Positions 1 through 7,366 are shown, numbered from the stretch's first letter. The stretch: 64,000 nt of DNA from JAJEAO01 sp963667635 (GCA_965232015.1 OZ246946.1:682001-746000), one strand, 5' to 3'. Notes: generated from the letters alone by a model not told the origin. Numbers and translations: made by a program.

Positions 1-292
1 CCGCGAGCTGCGGGTCATACCTGTCGACGTTGATGAGGTGCTCCCCTCGCCGGGCCTGGGCCAGGTCGTAGGCGGTCTGACGGCGGAGCCAGAAGGCGGC
101 GTTGGACCAGCCGGCCTTCTCGAGGCGGATCGCCATGTCCGGCGAGATGGAGGCTCGCCCGTTCACGACCCGGGACAGGGTGTGGCGAGCGACTCCGAGG
201 ATTCGGGACCCTTCGGTGACGCTGAGACCGAGCGCCTCAAGGCAGTTCTCTCGAATGCTGAGGCCGGGATGCGGTGGGTTGGTCATGGCCAT
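1..292 (-). CDS. higA: HigA-type antitoxin (XRE HTH), 3' end cut by window edge
   Basis: DNA-binding antitoxin of a HigBA type II toxin-antitoxin pair, expected to neutralise the upstream HigB-like RNase and repress the operon. The visible protein begins MAMTNPPHPGLSIRENC and carries a helix-turn-helix with the family signature GVARHTLSRVVNGRASIS followed by MAIRLEKAGWSNAAFWLRRQ. The start at 292 is supported by the same N-terminal length in the two other copies in this window (ends 5226 and 6430). No stop is seen before base 1, so the C-terminus lies outside. It starts 14 nt after the stop of the higB-like gene, the usual toxin-first order. It is similar to 4942-5226 and 6188-6430, so this family occurs three times in 6.5 kb. 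Confidence 0.85.
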   Translation of the reverse strand, partial: MAMTNPPHPGLSIRENCLEALGLSVTEGSRILGVARHTLSRVVNGRASISPDMAIRLEKAGWSNAAFWLRRQTAYDLAQARRGEHLINVDRYDPQLA

Positions 293-306
293 GTGGTGTC
301 TCCTCT

Positions 307-585
307 CTAGTGGTAGTCGACGAGGTCAACGTCGCAGGCGTCTCCCTCGCTGAACCGGAAGATGATCCGCCAGTTCCGCGAAACCCGGATGCTCCAGAAC
401 CCCTCAAGATTGCCCGTCAGCGGGTGGAGGCCATTGCCGGGCACGTCGAGGTCGGCAGGCTCGCGGGCCGCATCCAGATCAGCGAGGACGAGCGCCGCGC
501 GTCGCGCCACGTGAACTCCAAGCCGACGGGTATCTCCTTTCTCGTACATGCGCCTGAGTCCTCGGTGGCGGAAGCCTCGAATCAT
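307..585 (-). CDS. higB: HigB/RelE-family mRNA interferase toxin
   Basis: A 92-residue protein of the RelE/ParE superfamily, HigB subgroup: ribosome-dependent mRNA cleavage that arrests growth when the antitoxin is lost. The sequence starts MIRGFRHRGLRRMYEKGD and contains the diagnostic segments GLHPLTGNLEGFWSIRVS and NWRIIFRF followed by an acidic turn and VDLVDYH, which is the canonical C-terminal layout of HigB. Length matches the family. The antitoxin follows 14 nt downstream, so the two genes form one transcript. It is the only intact HigB in the window, although three HigA-type antitoxins are present. Toxin activity is inferred from family membership. Confidence 0.9.
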   Translation of the reverse strand: MIRGFRHRGLRRMYEKGDTRRLGVHVARRAALVLADLDAAREPADLDVPGNGLHPLTGNLEGFWSIRVSRNWRIIFRFSEGDACDVDLVDYH

Positions 586-797
586 GAACGAGTGTACCGC
601 GTACCGATACGCATATCAAGACCCTGTACGGGCCCACCCTTGTTGACAGAGGGGGATGTCGGGTGGGGGTGGGGGCTTCCCGGAGCGAGGGTGCCGGAGT
701 GGAGTCCGTCGAGAGCCCGGGCGCCACGCCATGCTCCGGGGGCGGATCGGATGGCGGATCGGAGGCCTGCTGATCAGGTTGGGCGCCACCCACCCGG

Positions 798-1229
798 CTA
801 CTTCGCAGGAGCAAGCGGATGCCGCCAGCGCAGCCCGGGGAAGCGGGCGAAGTCGCTGTCCGCCGTCACCAGCTCGCAGCCGTGCTCGATCGCCAACGCC
901 GCCAGATAGGCGTCCGTCACCAGCGGTCCGCGAATCTCCCGGCACAGACCGACGAAGATGTCCCAGTGTCTCCGACCGGGAGCCACGAGGACCGCCCGCG
1001 GATGGGCCACGAGCCTCTCGCAGAATGCGATGGCGACGTCCATGGGAGTGGCTGGGTCGAAGATGCGGTGGTTGGTCACGATCCTGAGAAATCCCGCAAG
1101 AATGACCTCTGCGAGGGCGAAGGGGGCCTGAGAGCCAGTGACCGCGCGCAGCCAGTCTGCGTAGAGTTCATGCTCTGGAGCATCCACGCGATGGGCGTAG
1201 ATCAGGGCGTTGACGTCGGGAAGGACCAT
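798..1229 (-). CDS. vapC: VapC-like PIN-domain toxin, copy 1
   Basis: A 143-residue PIN-domain endoribonuclease, presumed toxin of a VapBC pair. The acidic active-site set is complete: D5 in LPDVNALIYAHR, E41 in FALAEV, D106 in VTDAYLAALA and D124/D126 in TADSDFARF. Its ATG at 1229 directly abuts the antitoxin stop codon, so it is translationally coupled to vapB. A second copy at 5330-5761 differs by only two residues (E21/D21 and V73/L73), which shows a recent segmental duplication. The common flank upstream and downstream is duplicated as well. Metal-dependent RNase activity is inferred from the family. Confidence 0.92.
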   Translation of the reverse strand: MVLPDVNALIYAHRVDAPEHELYADWLRAVTGSQAPFALAEVILAGFLRIVTNHRIFDPATPMDVAIAFCERLVAHPRAVLVAPGRRHWDIFVGLCREIRGPLVTDAYLAALAIEHGCELVTADSDFARFPGLRWRHPLAPAK

Positions 1230-1490
1230 CTACTCCTCGCGCATCCTGAAGCGCTCAATGTCCTCCATTTCCAGGAGAGAGGCGGCCTTGTCGACGTTGT
1301 ACTTCGTGAACCGGCCCCCCGCGCCGAAGGTGATCAGCTCAAAGGGCTTCTCTTGGCGGTCCGATGGAGGATCGCGCAAGAAGAGCCGCACCGACTGCTC
1401 GATAAGATGACTGACGGACGCACCCGACTCCGCCGCTCGCTCCTTGAGCTGATCCATGACGTGCCGTTGCATCGTGATCGTCGTCCGCAT
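1230..1490 (-). CDS. vapB: VapB-like ribbon-helix-helix antitoxin, copy 1
   Basis: An 86-residue antitoxin. The N-terminus MRTTITMQRHVMDQLKERA reads as a ribbon-helix-helix DNA-binding segment. The C-terminal part, from about residue 45 (EKPFELITFGAGGRFTKYN) to the acidic end, is the probable toxin-binding tail. The start at 1490 is preferred over a longer in-frame start at 1565 because the RHH begins here and the second copy (5762-6022) has the same start. The stop is immediately adjacent to the vapC start. It differs from copy 2 at Q46/H46 and I79/L79. The pair is probably autoregulated, as is usual for VapBC. Confidence 0.88.
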   Translation of the reverse strand: MRTTITMQRHVMDQLKERAAESGASVSHLIEQSVRLFLRDPPSDRQEKPFELITFGAGGRFTKYNVDKAASLLEMEDIERFRMREE

Positions 1491-1611
1491 GATGCAGAAG
1501 CATATCGCGACGCATCCGTGCATCAACTCCTTGTGCGATGTAGGAGAGGCCGATGCGACATCCATGCGGAAGACTGGTTCGATCAGGCCGCCTCGTCTGC
1601 GAGGACCGGCG

Positions 1612-1776
1612 CGGAATGAGCCCTTGGACGATGGTTGCGATGATGGTTTCCCCGTCCCGAGTGGCTCGCTCGAAGCGCGCCTCGATCCGCGCCTGTCGCC
1701 TCGATTCCTTTCGTGCGAGGAAGGCTCGCGCCTCGTCGAGAGCGACGCCGAACTTGTTCTGCGCCTGCTCTCTCAC
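1612..1776 (-). pseudogene. 5' fragment of MNT-type nucleotidyltransferase antitoxin
   Basis: Reading from a GTG at 1776, the frame encodes a segment closely matching residues 5 to about 49 of the intact nucleotidyltransferase at 7347-7745 (FGVALDEARAFLARKE, ARFERATRD, TIIATIV). Shortly after ATIV the match stops and the frame runs into unrelated sequence next to the vapBC copy. The catalytic GSx11DxD segment is therefore missing and no HepT-like partner follows. It is the broken counterpart of the module at 6.9-7.7 kb, left by a recombination that joined it to the duplicated vapBC block. The exact 3' breakpoint is approximate. Confidence 0.75.
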
Positions 1777-1861
1777 CGAGCCGGGGGAGAGTGGCGCCGC
1801 GCCGCACCTCTACCTGGAGAACCGGTGGAGGGCGGCGCTCCATCCGGGCGCACGCGGCTGA

Positions 1862-2384
1862 TCAGACGATCAGGGTGCGGAGGGCCGAGAGACCCGTGAG
1901 GGCGCGGTGGATGTGCTCCTCGGTGTTGTAGATGTGCGGCGAGAGCCGGAAGCCGCCGGACGTGGAGCCGGCGATGCCGTGATGGTCGTACATCCGGGAG
2001 AACACGTCCCGCTGGTTGTCCGGGTTCACTTCGATGATGACGACGCCACCGGACAGATCGTCGGCCATCGGCGTGACGAGTGGGATGTCGAGGTCGAGGA
2101 TGCCTTCCTTGAGCACGCGGGCGAGCGGGAGGACGCGCTCTTCGACCCGCTTCGGTGTGATCTCGGCGTGGAACGCGGCCGTCGTCTCCATCGCGGCGAG
2201 GCAGGGGTCGTCGCGCTGCCCCATGGACTCGAACTTCCTCGCGCCGGTGGGATCGGGGTCGGCGTCGCCGCTCCAGCCGGGAGCGACCTCCATGGGCCAG
2301 ATTCTGGAGATGTGCTCGCTGCGCACCGCGAGGACGCCGCACTCCTTGGGTCCGCAGTACCACTTGTGGGAACTGGACGAGTAG
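1862..2384 (-). pseudogene. 3' fragment of class V aminotransferase
   Basis: This frame encodes the C-terminal part (about 174 residues) of the same protein that is intact at 7766-9013, starting at the PLP-lysine segment (SSSSHKWYCGPKECG) and ending NALRTLIV-like at 1862. Identity to the intact copy is very high through MADDLSGGVV and STSGGFRLSPHIYNTEEHI. The N-terminal half, including the signal peptide, is absent. At about 2385 the sequence switches abruptly to a plus-strand gene remnant. There is no credible start codon upstream of the fragment, so it is a truncated duplicate rather than a functional gene. Confidence 0.85.
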
Positions 2385-2385
2385 G

Positions 2386-2880
2386 GTTGGCCCTCTTCCC
2401 CGAGGTCGTCGGGAGTTCGGCTCGTCGTGGCTCGCGGCGGATCAGGTCGGATGGGACTGGTTCGGGCTCACCCTCGACGACGGCCGCGATCTGATGGTCT
2501 ATCTCCTCCGGCGGAAGGACGGCTCCACCTCGTGGGTGAGCGGCACGCTGCGCGACCCGGACGGGCGGACCATCGGGCTGGAAGGCCCGGAAGTGGAGCC
2601 ACTCGGCGAGTGGACTCCCGACGACCTGGGGGAGGAGGGCCGACCCTACCCGTCCGGATGGCGGTTGCGCGTGCGGTCCGAAGGGCTCGACCTGCGGGTC
2701 CTCCCGCTCCTCGCGGATCAGGAAAACCGCCTCGCGGCAGGGGAGCCGGGCCCGGACATCCCCTACTGGGAAGGCGCCGCCGAAGTGCTTTCGTGGTCCG
2801 GCGCGACGGTGCTCGGCCGGGGTTTCGTGGAGCTCACCGGCTACCGCTCCCCGATCCCGGCGCTCCTCGGCGGCCAATAG
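2386..2880 (+). pseudogene. 3' fragment of AttH/CrtC-like (lipocalin-like) hydratase protein
   Basis: The plus frame ending at 2880 carries WDWFGLTLDDGRDLMVYLL, then RKDGSTSWVSGTL and a C-terminal YPSGWRLRV region, the layout of the second lipocalin-like domain of AttH/carotenoid 1,2-hydratase-like proteins. The matching frame continues upstream of the first ATG (2494), with EFGSSWLAADQVGWDWFG readable from about 2413. It is cut at about 2390, where it meets the aminotransferase fragment. About 160 residues remain and the N-terminal domain is missing. I read it as a 5'-truncated remnant. The family assignment rests on motif memory only; a short functional product from 2494 is possible but unlikely. 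Confidence 0.55.
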
Positions 2881-2925
2881 AATGGCCTCGGGATCGCCCC
2901 GAACCGGCGTCCCACCACCAGCGCC

Positions 2926-3075
2926 ATGAGGATCGAGAGCATCGAGCTCCGCAACTACCGGGTCTTCCGGAGGGCGCGGCTGGATCGCCTTCCCGCGATG
3001 ACGGTGCTCGTCGGCGCCAACGGATCAGGCAAGACCACGCTGTTCGACGCCTTCGAGGGAGACGCAGGGGCATGA
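2926..3075 (+). pseudogene. N-terminal stub of an AAA/SMC-like ATPase
   Basis: The frame starts MRIESIELRNYRVFR and reaches a Walker A motif, LVGANGSGKTTLFDAF (G37-T43 region), before a stop after only 49 codons. This opening is typical of RecF/OLD-like AAA_21/AAA_23 ATPases of several hundred residues, often in phage-defence or DNA-repair genes. The rest is deleted, and the stop codon TGA overlaps the ATG of the LD-carboxypeptidase gene (ATGA at 3072-3075). It is either a deletion remnant or, less likely, a short leader ORF. A complete copy is not present in the window. Confidence 0.7.
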
Positions 3076-4094
3076 ATCGGCGAACAGCGCTCGGGCTTCT
3101 CGCGTCGGTCGGCGTGGTTCCGAGCGGCTTGGCCTTCGGCCGTCAGCCCGGCGCGTCGCTGATTCGGCCCCCGCGGCTTCGGGCAGGGGACATCGTTGGG
3201 CTCACCAGCCCGGCGACGGCGGCTTTCGAGAGCGACCCCATCGAGGTGTTCATGCAGGCCTTCCGCGAAGTCGGGCTGGAACCGAGGCTCGGCGCCAACT
3301 TCTACAACCGGCGCGGCTATTTCGCCGGATCCGACCAGGATCGGGCCGCGGATGTCATGGGCTTCTTCGCCGACCCGGAAGTGAAGGGCATCTTCGCCCG
3401 CGGCGGCTGGGGTGCGGCCCGGGTGCTGCCGCATCTCGACTACGACCTGATCCGGCGGAATCCGAAGGTGCTCCTCGGCTACTCCGACGCCACCGCGCTC
3501 CTGACCGGGGTCCACGCGAAGACCGGGCTCATCACCATGCACGGCCCCGGTCCCGGGAACCGATTCTCCACCGAGCATTTCCGGCGCGTTCTGATGGAGG
3601 GAGAGGCGGACCTCCTGGAGAACCTGGTACCCGACCCGGGCGACTCCATCGTGAGCCGGGATCACCGCACCCGCACGATCACGTCCGGCGTCGCGCGGGG
3701 TCGCCTCCTGGGGGGGAACCTGACCGTTCTCTCCGCGATCGTCGGCTCGGACTACCTGCCCGATTTCACCGGCGCGATCCTGTTCCTCGAGGACGTGGAC
3801 GAGGCGGTGTACCGGGTGGACCGGATGCTGACCACGCTCCGGCTCGCCGGGATCCTCGACCGACTCGCCGGGTTCGTCTTCGGGCGCTGCACCGACTGCG
3901 ATCCCTCCTCCGGCTTCGGCTCGCTCACTCTGGAGGAGGTTCTCGCCGACCACATCGCGCCCCTCGGCATCCCCGCCTTCCGGGGGAGCATGATCGGGCA
4001 CATCCCCGAGCAGTTCACCCTCCCCATCGGCGGCCTCGCCGAGCTCGACGCCGACGCCGGCACGATCCGCCTCCTGGAACCCGGTGTGGCGTAG
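3072..4094 (+). CDS. LD-carboxypeptidase (peptidase S66 family), exported
   Basis: A 340-residue serine peptidase of the S66 family (LdcA/MccF-like), which cleaves the L,D-bond in muropeptides or detoxifies peptide antibiotics. An N-terminal RR with a hydrophobic stretch and an AFG-type end (residues 1-25) suggests export. The nucleophile is Ser138 in GYSDATALL; the supporting acids and base are in LLGGNLTVL (213-220), FLEDVDE (Glu240) and MIGHIPEQ (His310). The start at 3072 is chosen for the signal sequence; an in-frame extension further upstream runs through the ATPase stub and is not credible. The ATGA overlap with that stub is probably accidental. Confidence 0.9.
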   Translation: MNRRTALGLLASVGVVPSGLAFGRQPGASLIRPPRLRAGDIVGLTSPATAAFESDPIEVFMQAFREVGLEPRLGANFYNRRGYFAGSDQDRAADVMGFFADPEVKGIFARGGWGAARVLPHLDYDLIRRNPKVLLGYSDATALLTGVHAKTGLITMHGPGPGNRFSTEHFRRVLMEGEADLLENLVPDPGDSIVSRDHRTRTITSGVARGRLLGGNLTVLSAIVGSDYLPDFTGAILFLEDVDEAVYRVDRMLTTLRLAGILDRLAGFVFGRCTDCDPSSGFGSLTLEEVLADHIAPLGIPAFRGSMIGHIPEQFTLPIGGLAELDADAGTIRLLEPGVA

Positions 4095-4271
4095 CGGTGA
4101 ATGGATCGCACCATTCCCGCCGGTTCACGGCCTGTGAGGGCCTACATCAAACAATCCTGTTATTCGAACCGGGAAATCACCTCGTCGGTGCATCCGACCT
4201 AGGGCCTTGGCCACGGCGCGATCAAGAGCCATGAGGTGTCTCCACACGGTACTTGAGTAACGGAGTACCTC

Positions 4272-4898
4272 TTATCGGCGACCTCTTCGAAAGGCGAGGA
4301 TTTCGCGGTCCTGAGGGTTCTTCGGAATTGGAGCTCGTACTTCTAATCCGTCGGAATACTGCTCGAGTGAAAACCAAAGCAATGTGTCCGGTGGCGTCTG
4401 GTGTACGAAACAGTTCCGATACTGTTTCAGTCGGTGAACCCAGCGCGCTCCCGCCTTCTTGAATACCGTAGGAAGCGGCCCCGGCGGGGCGTTGGTCAGG
4501 AACTTGAGAAACCTGCTAAAGCTGCGCGGTGTGGGTTCGGCATAAGCTAGGCCGACGATACGTACGAGTATGTCCAACGCACAAGACACAGCGTTCAAGA
4601 ACGCTTCGAACTCCCAATAGAGTTCGGCCACACGACGATTACTTACGCCTCCAGGACCCCGCCTGGTTAGGAAGTATCGGTGAAACTCACCATAGATATG
4701 GTGGATCGTACGCAATCTATGCGCGGCATGATCCATATGATGTCGGAAGGCTCTGGGGTACTCCCGTGCGAACCAATAGAACTCGAACTCATCACTCGCG
4801 TCGTCCAGACTGTCACGACGGACAACATCCAGGACAGACACAAGCTCCGGGGAAGAGCGTGGCATTGGGGGCAGCGGCGGTATCGGTAGGATCTTCAC
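4272..4898 (-). CDS. Putative HEPN-like protein in a low-GC island
   Basis: A 208-residue protein of unknown family starting with GTG at 4898. It is rich in aromatic residues and helix-forming segments (EFEFYWFAREYPRAFRHHM; VAELYWEFEAFLNAVSCALD). Near the C-terminus it has Y160-RNCFVH, an R161-x4-H166 spacing that fits the Rx4-6H signature of HEPN ribonucleases. The surrounding 4.1-4.9 kb is visibly richer in A/T than the rest of the window and codon usage differs, which suggests recent transfer. It lies between truncated genes and a TA cluster and has no obvious partner. The HEPN reading is inference from one motif and helical content; it could be an unrelated phage or abortive-infection protein. 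Confidence 0.5.
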   Translation of the reverse strand: MKILPIPPLPPMPRSSPELVSVLDVVRRDSLDDASDEFEFYWFAREYPRAFRHHMDHAAHRLRTIHHIYGEFHRYFLTRRGPGGVSNRRVAELYWEFEAFLNAVSCALDILVRIVGLAYAEPTPRSFSRFLKFLTNAPPGPLPTVFKKAGARWVHRLKQYRNCFVHQTPPDTLLWFSLEQYSDGLEVRAPIPKNPQDREILAFRRGRR

Positions 4899-4941
4899 GA
4901 GTGGCCTCTTGCTGTCAGGGGTTGACGAGACGGTAGTCTGA

Positions 4942-5226
4942 TTAGACGTCGTGACCCCTGATCCAGTTGTGGTGCTCCAGTTGTCCGGCTGGGGCCAAGT
5001 GGTAGGCAGTTTGGCGGCGGAGCCAGAAGGTGGCGGTGGACCAGCCGGCCCGCTCGAGGCGGATCGCCATGACCGGCGAGATGGAGGCTCGCCCGTTCAC
5101 GACCCGGGACAGGGTGTGGCGAGCGACTCCGAGCCTCCGGAACGCCTCCGTCGCGATGAGGCCGAGAGCATCCAGGCAGTTCTCCCGAATGCCGACGCAG
5201 CGATGCGGTGGGCGGTGCATCATCAT
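4942..5226 (-). CDS. Orphan HigA-type XRE antitoxin, copy 2
   Basis: A 94-residue HTH protein of the HigA family starting MMMHRPPHRCVGIRENC and containing GVARHTLSRVVNGRASIS and MAIRLERAGWSTATFWLRRQ. It is clearly homologous to the copies ending at 292 and 6430. Upstream, where a higB toxin is expected, there is only about 100 bp of the duplicated flank and then the vapC gene. It is therefore an antitoxin without its toxin, and could act in trans on the HigB at 307-585 or as a stand-alone repressor. Three consecutive ATG codons at 5226-5218 make the exact start uncertain by one or two residues. Confidence 0.8.
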   Translation of the reverse strand: MMMHRPPHRCVGIRENCLDALGLIATEAFRRLGVARHTLSRVVNGRASISPVMAIRLERAGWSTATFWLRRQTAYHLAPAGQLEHHNWIRGHDV

Positions 5227-5329
5227 GAGGGTTTCCTGCCGCCCCATCACGGGCGCCACGCCATGCTCCGGGGGCGGAGCGGATGGCGGATCGGCGGCCT
5301 GCTGATCAAGTTGGGCGCCACCCACCCGG

Positions 5330-5761
5330 CTACTTCGCAGGAGCAAGCGGATGCCGCCAGCGCAGCCCGGGGAAGCGGGCGAAGTCGCTGTCCGCCGTCA
5401 CCAGCTCGCAGCCGTGCTCGATCGCCAACGCCGCCAGGTAGGCGTCCGTCACCAGCGGTCCGCGAATCTCCCGGCACAGACCGACGAAGATGTCCCAGTG
5501 TCTCCGACCGGGAGCCACCAGGACCGCCCGCGGATGGGCCAGGAGCCTCTCGCAGAATGCGATGGCGACATCCATGGGAGTGGCTGGGTCGAAGATGCGG
5601 TGGTTGGTCACGATCCTGAGAAATCCCGCAAGAATGACCTCTGCGAGGGCGAAGGGGGCCTGAGAGCCAGTGACCGCGCGCAGCCAGTCTGCGTAGAGGT
5701 CATGCTCTGGAGCATCCACGCGATGGGCGTAGATCAGGGCGTTGACGTCAGGAAGGACCAT
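5330..5761 (-). CDS. vapC: VapC-like PIN-domain toxin, copy 2
   Basis: A near-identical duplicate of 798-1229 (143 residues, two substitutions). The PIN acidic residues D5, E41, D106, D124 and D126 are all kept, so both copies should be active. It abuts the vapB stop codon at 5762. The shared block extends beyond the two genes: about 70 bp downstream (from 5260, matching about 728) and about 80 bp upstream of vapB. That makes it a direct repeat of roughly 0.83 kb, with 4.5 kb between copies, capable of homologous recombination. Confidence 0.92.
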   Translation of the reverse strand: MVLPDVNALIYAHRVDAPEHDLYADWLRAVTGSQAPFALAEVILAGFLRIVTNHRIFDPATPMDVAIAFCERLLAHPRAVLVAPGRRHWDIFVGLCREIRGPLVTDAYLAALAIEHGCELVTADSDFARFPGLRWRHPLAPAK

Positions 5762-6022
5762 CTACTCCTCGCGCATCCTGAAGCGCTCGAGGTCCTCCAT
5801 TTCCAGGAGAGAGGCGGCCTTGTCCACGTTGTACTTCGTGAACCGGCCCCCCGCGCCGAAGGTGATCAGTTCAAAGGGCTTCTCATGGCGGTCCGATGGA
5901 GGATCGCGCAAGAAGAGCCGCACCGACTGCTCGATGAGATGACTGACGGACGCACCCGATTCCGCCGCTCGCTCCTTGAGCTGATCCATGACGTGCCGTT
6001 GCATCGTGATCGTCGTCCGCAT
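5762..6022 (-). CDS. vapB: VapB-like RHH antitoxin, copy 2
   Basis: An 86-residue partner of the preceding PIN toxin, the same as copy 1 apart from two substitutions (H46, L79). It has an N-terminal RHH segment and a C-terminal tail that includes FGAGGRFTKYNVDKAASLLEM. The start at 6022 is conserved in both copies. With two almost identical pairs, cross-neutralisation between VapB and VapC from either locus is to be expected, which would buffer loss of one locus. Confidence 0.88.
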   Translation of the reverse strand: MRTTITMQRHVMDQLKERAAESGASVSHLIEQSVRLFLRDPPSDRHEKPFELITFGAGGRFTKYNVDKAASLLEMEDLERFRMREE

Positions 6023-6187
6023 GATGCAGAAGCATATCGCGACGCATCCGTGCATCAACTCCTTGTGCCGATGTAGGAGAGGCGGATGCGACATCCATGC
6101 GGAAGACTGGCCCGTCCGTGCCGGCGGCGGGAGCCATGCGCTCGGCCCGGACTCTTGTCGCGGGAGCGTGATGCGACGTCTTCGCAG

Positions 6188-6430
6188 TCACACCTGCGCC
6201 AGGTCGGACGCGGACTGGCGGCGGAGCCAGAAGGCGGCGTTGGACCAGTCGGCCTTCTCGAGGCGAATCGCCATCTCTGGAGAGATCGAGTCGTGGCCGC
6301 TCAGGACCCGGGAAAGGGTGTGGCGAGCGACGTTGAGAATTCGGGATCCTTCGGTCACGTTGAGACCGAGAGGATCCAGGCAGTTCTCCCGAATGCTGAG
6401 ACCGGGATGCGGAGGGTTCTGCATCGTCAA
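6188..6430 (-). CDS. HigA-type XRE antitoxin, copy 3
   Basis: An 80-residue HTH protein (MTMQNPPHPGLSIRENC, GSRILNVARHTLSRVLSG, MAIRLEKADWSNAAFWLRRQ). It is the shortest of the three HigA relatives in the window and ends DLAQV. The gene immediately upstream (6443-6688) is not a recognisable HigB but a small protein of unknown family whose stop lies 12 nt before this start. Either that protein is a divergent partner or this is another orphan antitoxin that recruited a new neighbour. Confidence 0.85.
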   Translation of the reverse strand: MTMQNPPHPGLSIRENCLDPLGLNVTEGSRILNVARHTLSRVLSGHDSISPEMAIRLEKADWSNAAFWLRRQSASDLAQV

Positions 6431-6442
6431 TGGGAGAGTCCT

Positions 6443-6688
6443 CTACTTCCACTGCTTTGTGATCTCGGGTTTGACGGTGACGTAGTGGGCGAGTTTGCGC
6501 CCGTCGGCGATCTGAACGGCAGCGATTGGAGGCTCGGCCCTCTTGGCGATACCTGCCGCCGTCGCTCCGGCGGCGGTGATGTCGTGGTCGAACAGGATGC
6601 CGAACAGATGCTCCCAAGCGGTCTTGCAGCCTTTCGGGGCGGCCGCGCGCATTTGGCTGAATTTGGCGACCAGCTCTTCCTCAGTCAT
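6443..6688 (-). CDS. Small protein of unknown function upstream of higA-like gene
   Basis: An 81-residue protein beginning MTEEELVAKFSQMRAAAPKG and ending VTVKPEITKQWK. The start at 6688 is preferred over an upstream start at 6856, because the extra residues are arginine/proline-rich and look untranslated. It is probably alpha-helical at the N-terminus with a basic C-terminus. No RelE/HigB motif is present. The 12-nt spacing to the HigA-like gene implies one transcript and a possible functional pair. I do not recognise the family; similar short genes beside XRE antitoxins would be needed to call it a toxin. Confidence 0.6.
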   Translation of the reverse strand: MTEEELVAKFSQMRAAAPKGCKTAWEHLFGILFDHDITAAGATAAGIAKRAEPPIAAVQIADGRKLAHYVTVKPEITKQWK

Positions 6689-6874
6689 CGCTGCTGTCTG
6701 CTGCTCTCCTTCGGGGTTATGGTCGTGGCAGTCAAGGCTGCTCCGCCGACCGCGGAACTCGGCATCGCTCGCCCGGGGTTCGCGTACCTTCGCAGCCGGG
6801 TTACGGCCTGTCGAACATTGGCGAATATATGGCGCATGAGGGGGAACTCTAACCATCCACCGGCGACAGCCCGT

Positions 6875-7366
6875 TCAGACCCGATTCGGCGGATCGAGAG
6901 CGTCGAGGAAGCGCTCGAACCGCGCCAGGTCGCGGAAGACCAGAGGGTGGACCTGACGCAGCTTCGCGATCAGGAAGTCCATGCGATCCCAGTCGTACTC
7001 CATCTCGAAGTAGCAGCGCTTGAAGTGCCGGAAGCGGAGCAGTTCCAGGAGCGGCGGCAATGCTGCGTCCGACACGACCGCCGCGCGGACACCCTCGATC
7101 TCCAGGTTCATCCTTTCGACGAGATCGCGATGCCATCGGTTTGGACGGAGGCGATTCTCGAAGTGCTGCGAGATGCGGAGGAGGATCGTCTCCAGGCAGG
7201 TGTAGTAGTTCTCCAGCAGACTCGCGACGATGAGCGCCGAGACGGAGGTCCTTCCGAGTCGCGGGATTTCGTCGCCGAGAGCGTTTTCGAGGGCCTCATG
7301 GACCGCTTCGAGTCGTCGGCGGTGGAGGCGGACCTGCGCCCGCAGCTCATCCACCGGTGCGTTCAT
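6875..7366 (-). CDS. HepT-like HEPN protein of an MNT/HepT module
   Basis: A 163-residue protein paired with the nucleotidyltransferase upstream; its start overlaps that gene by 20 nt. The motif ELLRFRHFKRCYFEMEYDWDRM (110-129 region) aligns with the HepT-like segment that normally reads like FRHxFRHxYG followed by LDW. Here the expected catalytic histidine of the Rx4H motif is Cys118 (R113-x4-C118). Toxicity may therefore be reduced or lost. In active systems, the MNT antitoxin adds AMP to the HEPN toxin. The order antitoxin then toxin is kept. The HepT-like call is by context plus motif; the substitution is seen directly. Confidence 0.75.
   Translation of the reverse strand: MNAPVDELRAQVRLHRRRLEAVHEALENALGDEIPRLGRTSVSALIVASLLENYYTCLETILLRISQHFENRLRPNRWHRDLVERMNLEIEGVRAAVVSDAALPPLLELLRFRHFKRCYFEMEYDWDRMDFLIAKLRQVHPLVFRDLARFERFLDALDPPNRV

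Noticed and set aside
2427..3071. Long N-terminal extension of the LD-carboxypeptidase frame
   Set aside because: The extension reads Arg/Pro-rich out of phase with the AttH-like and ATPase remnants; a signal peptide begins at 3072.
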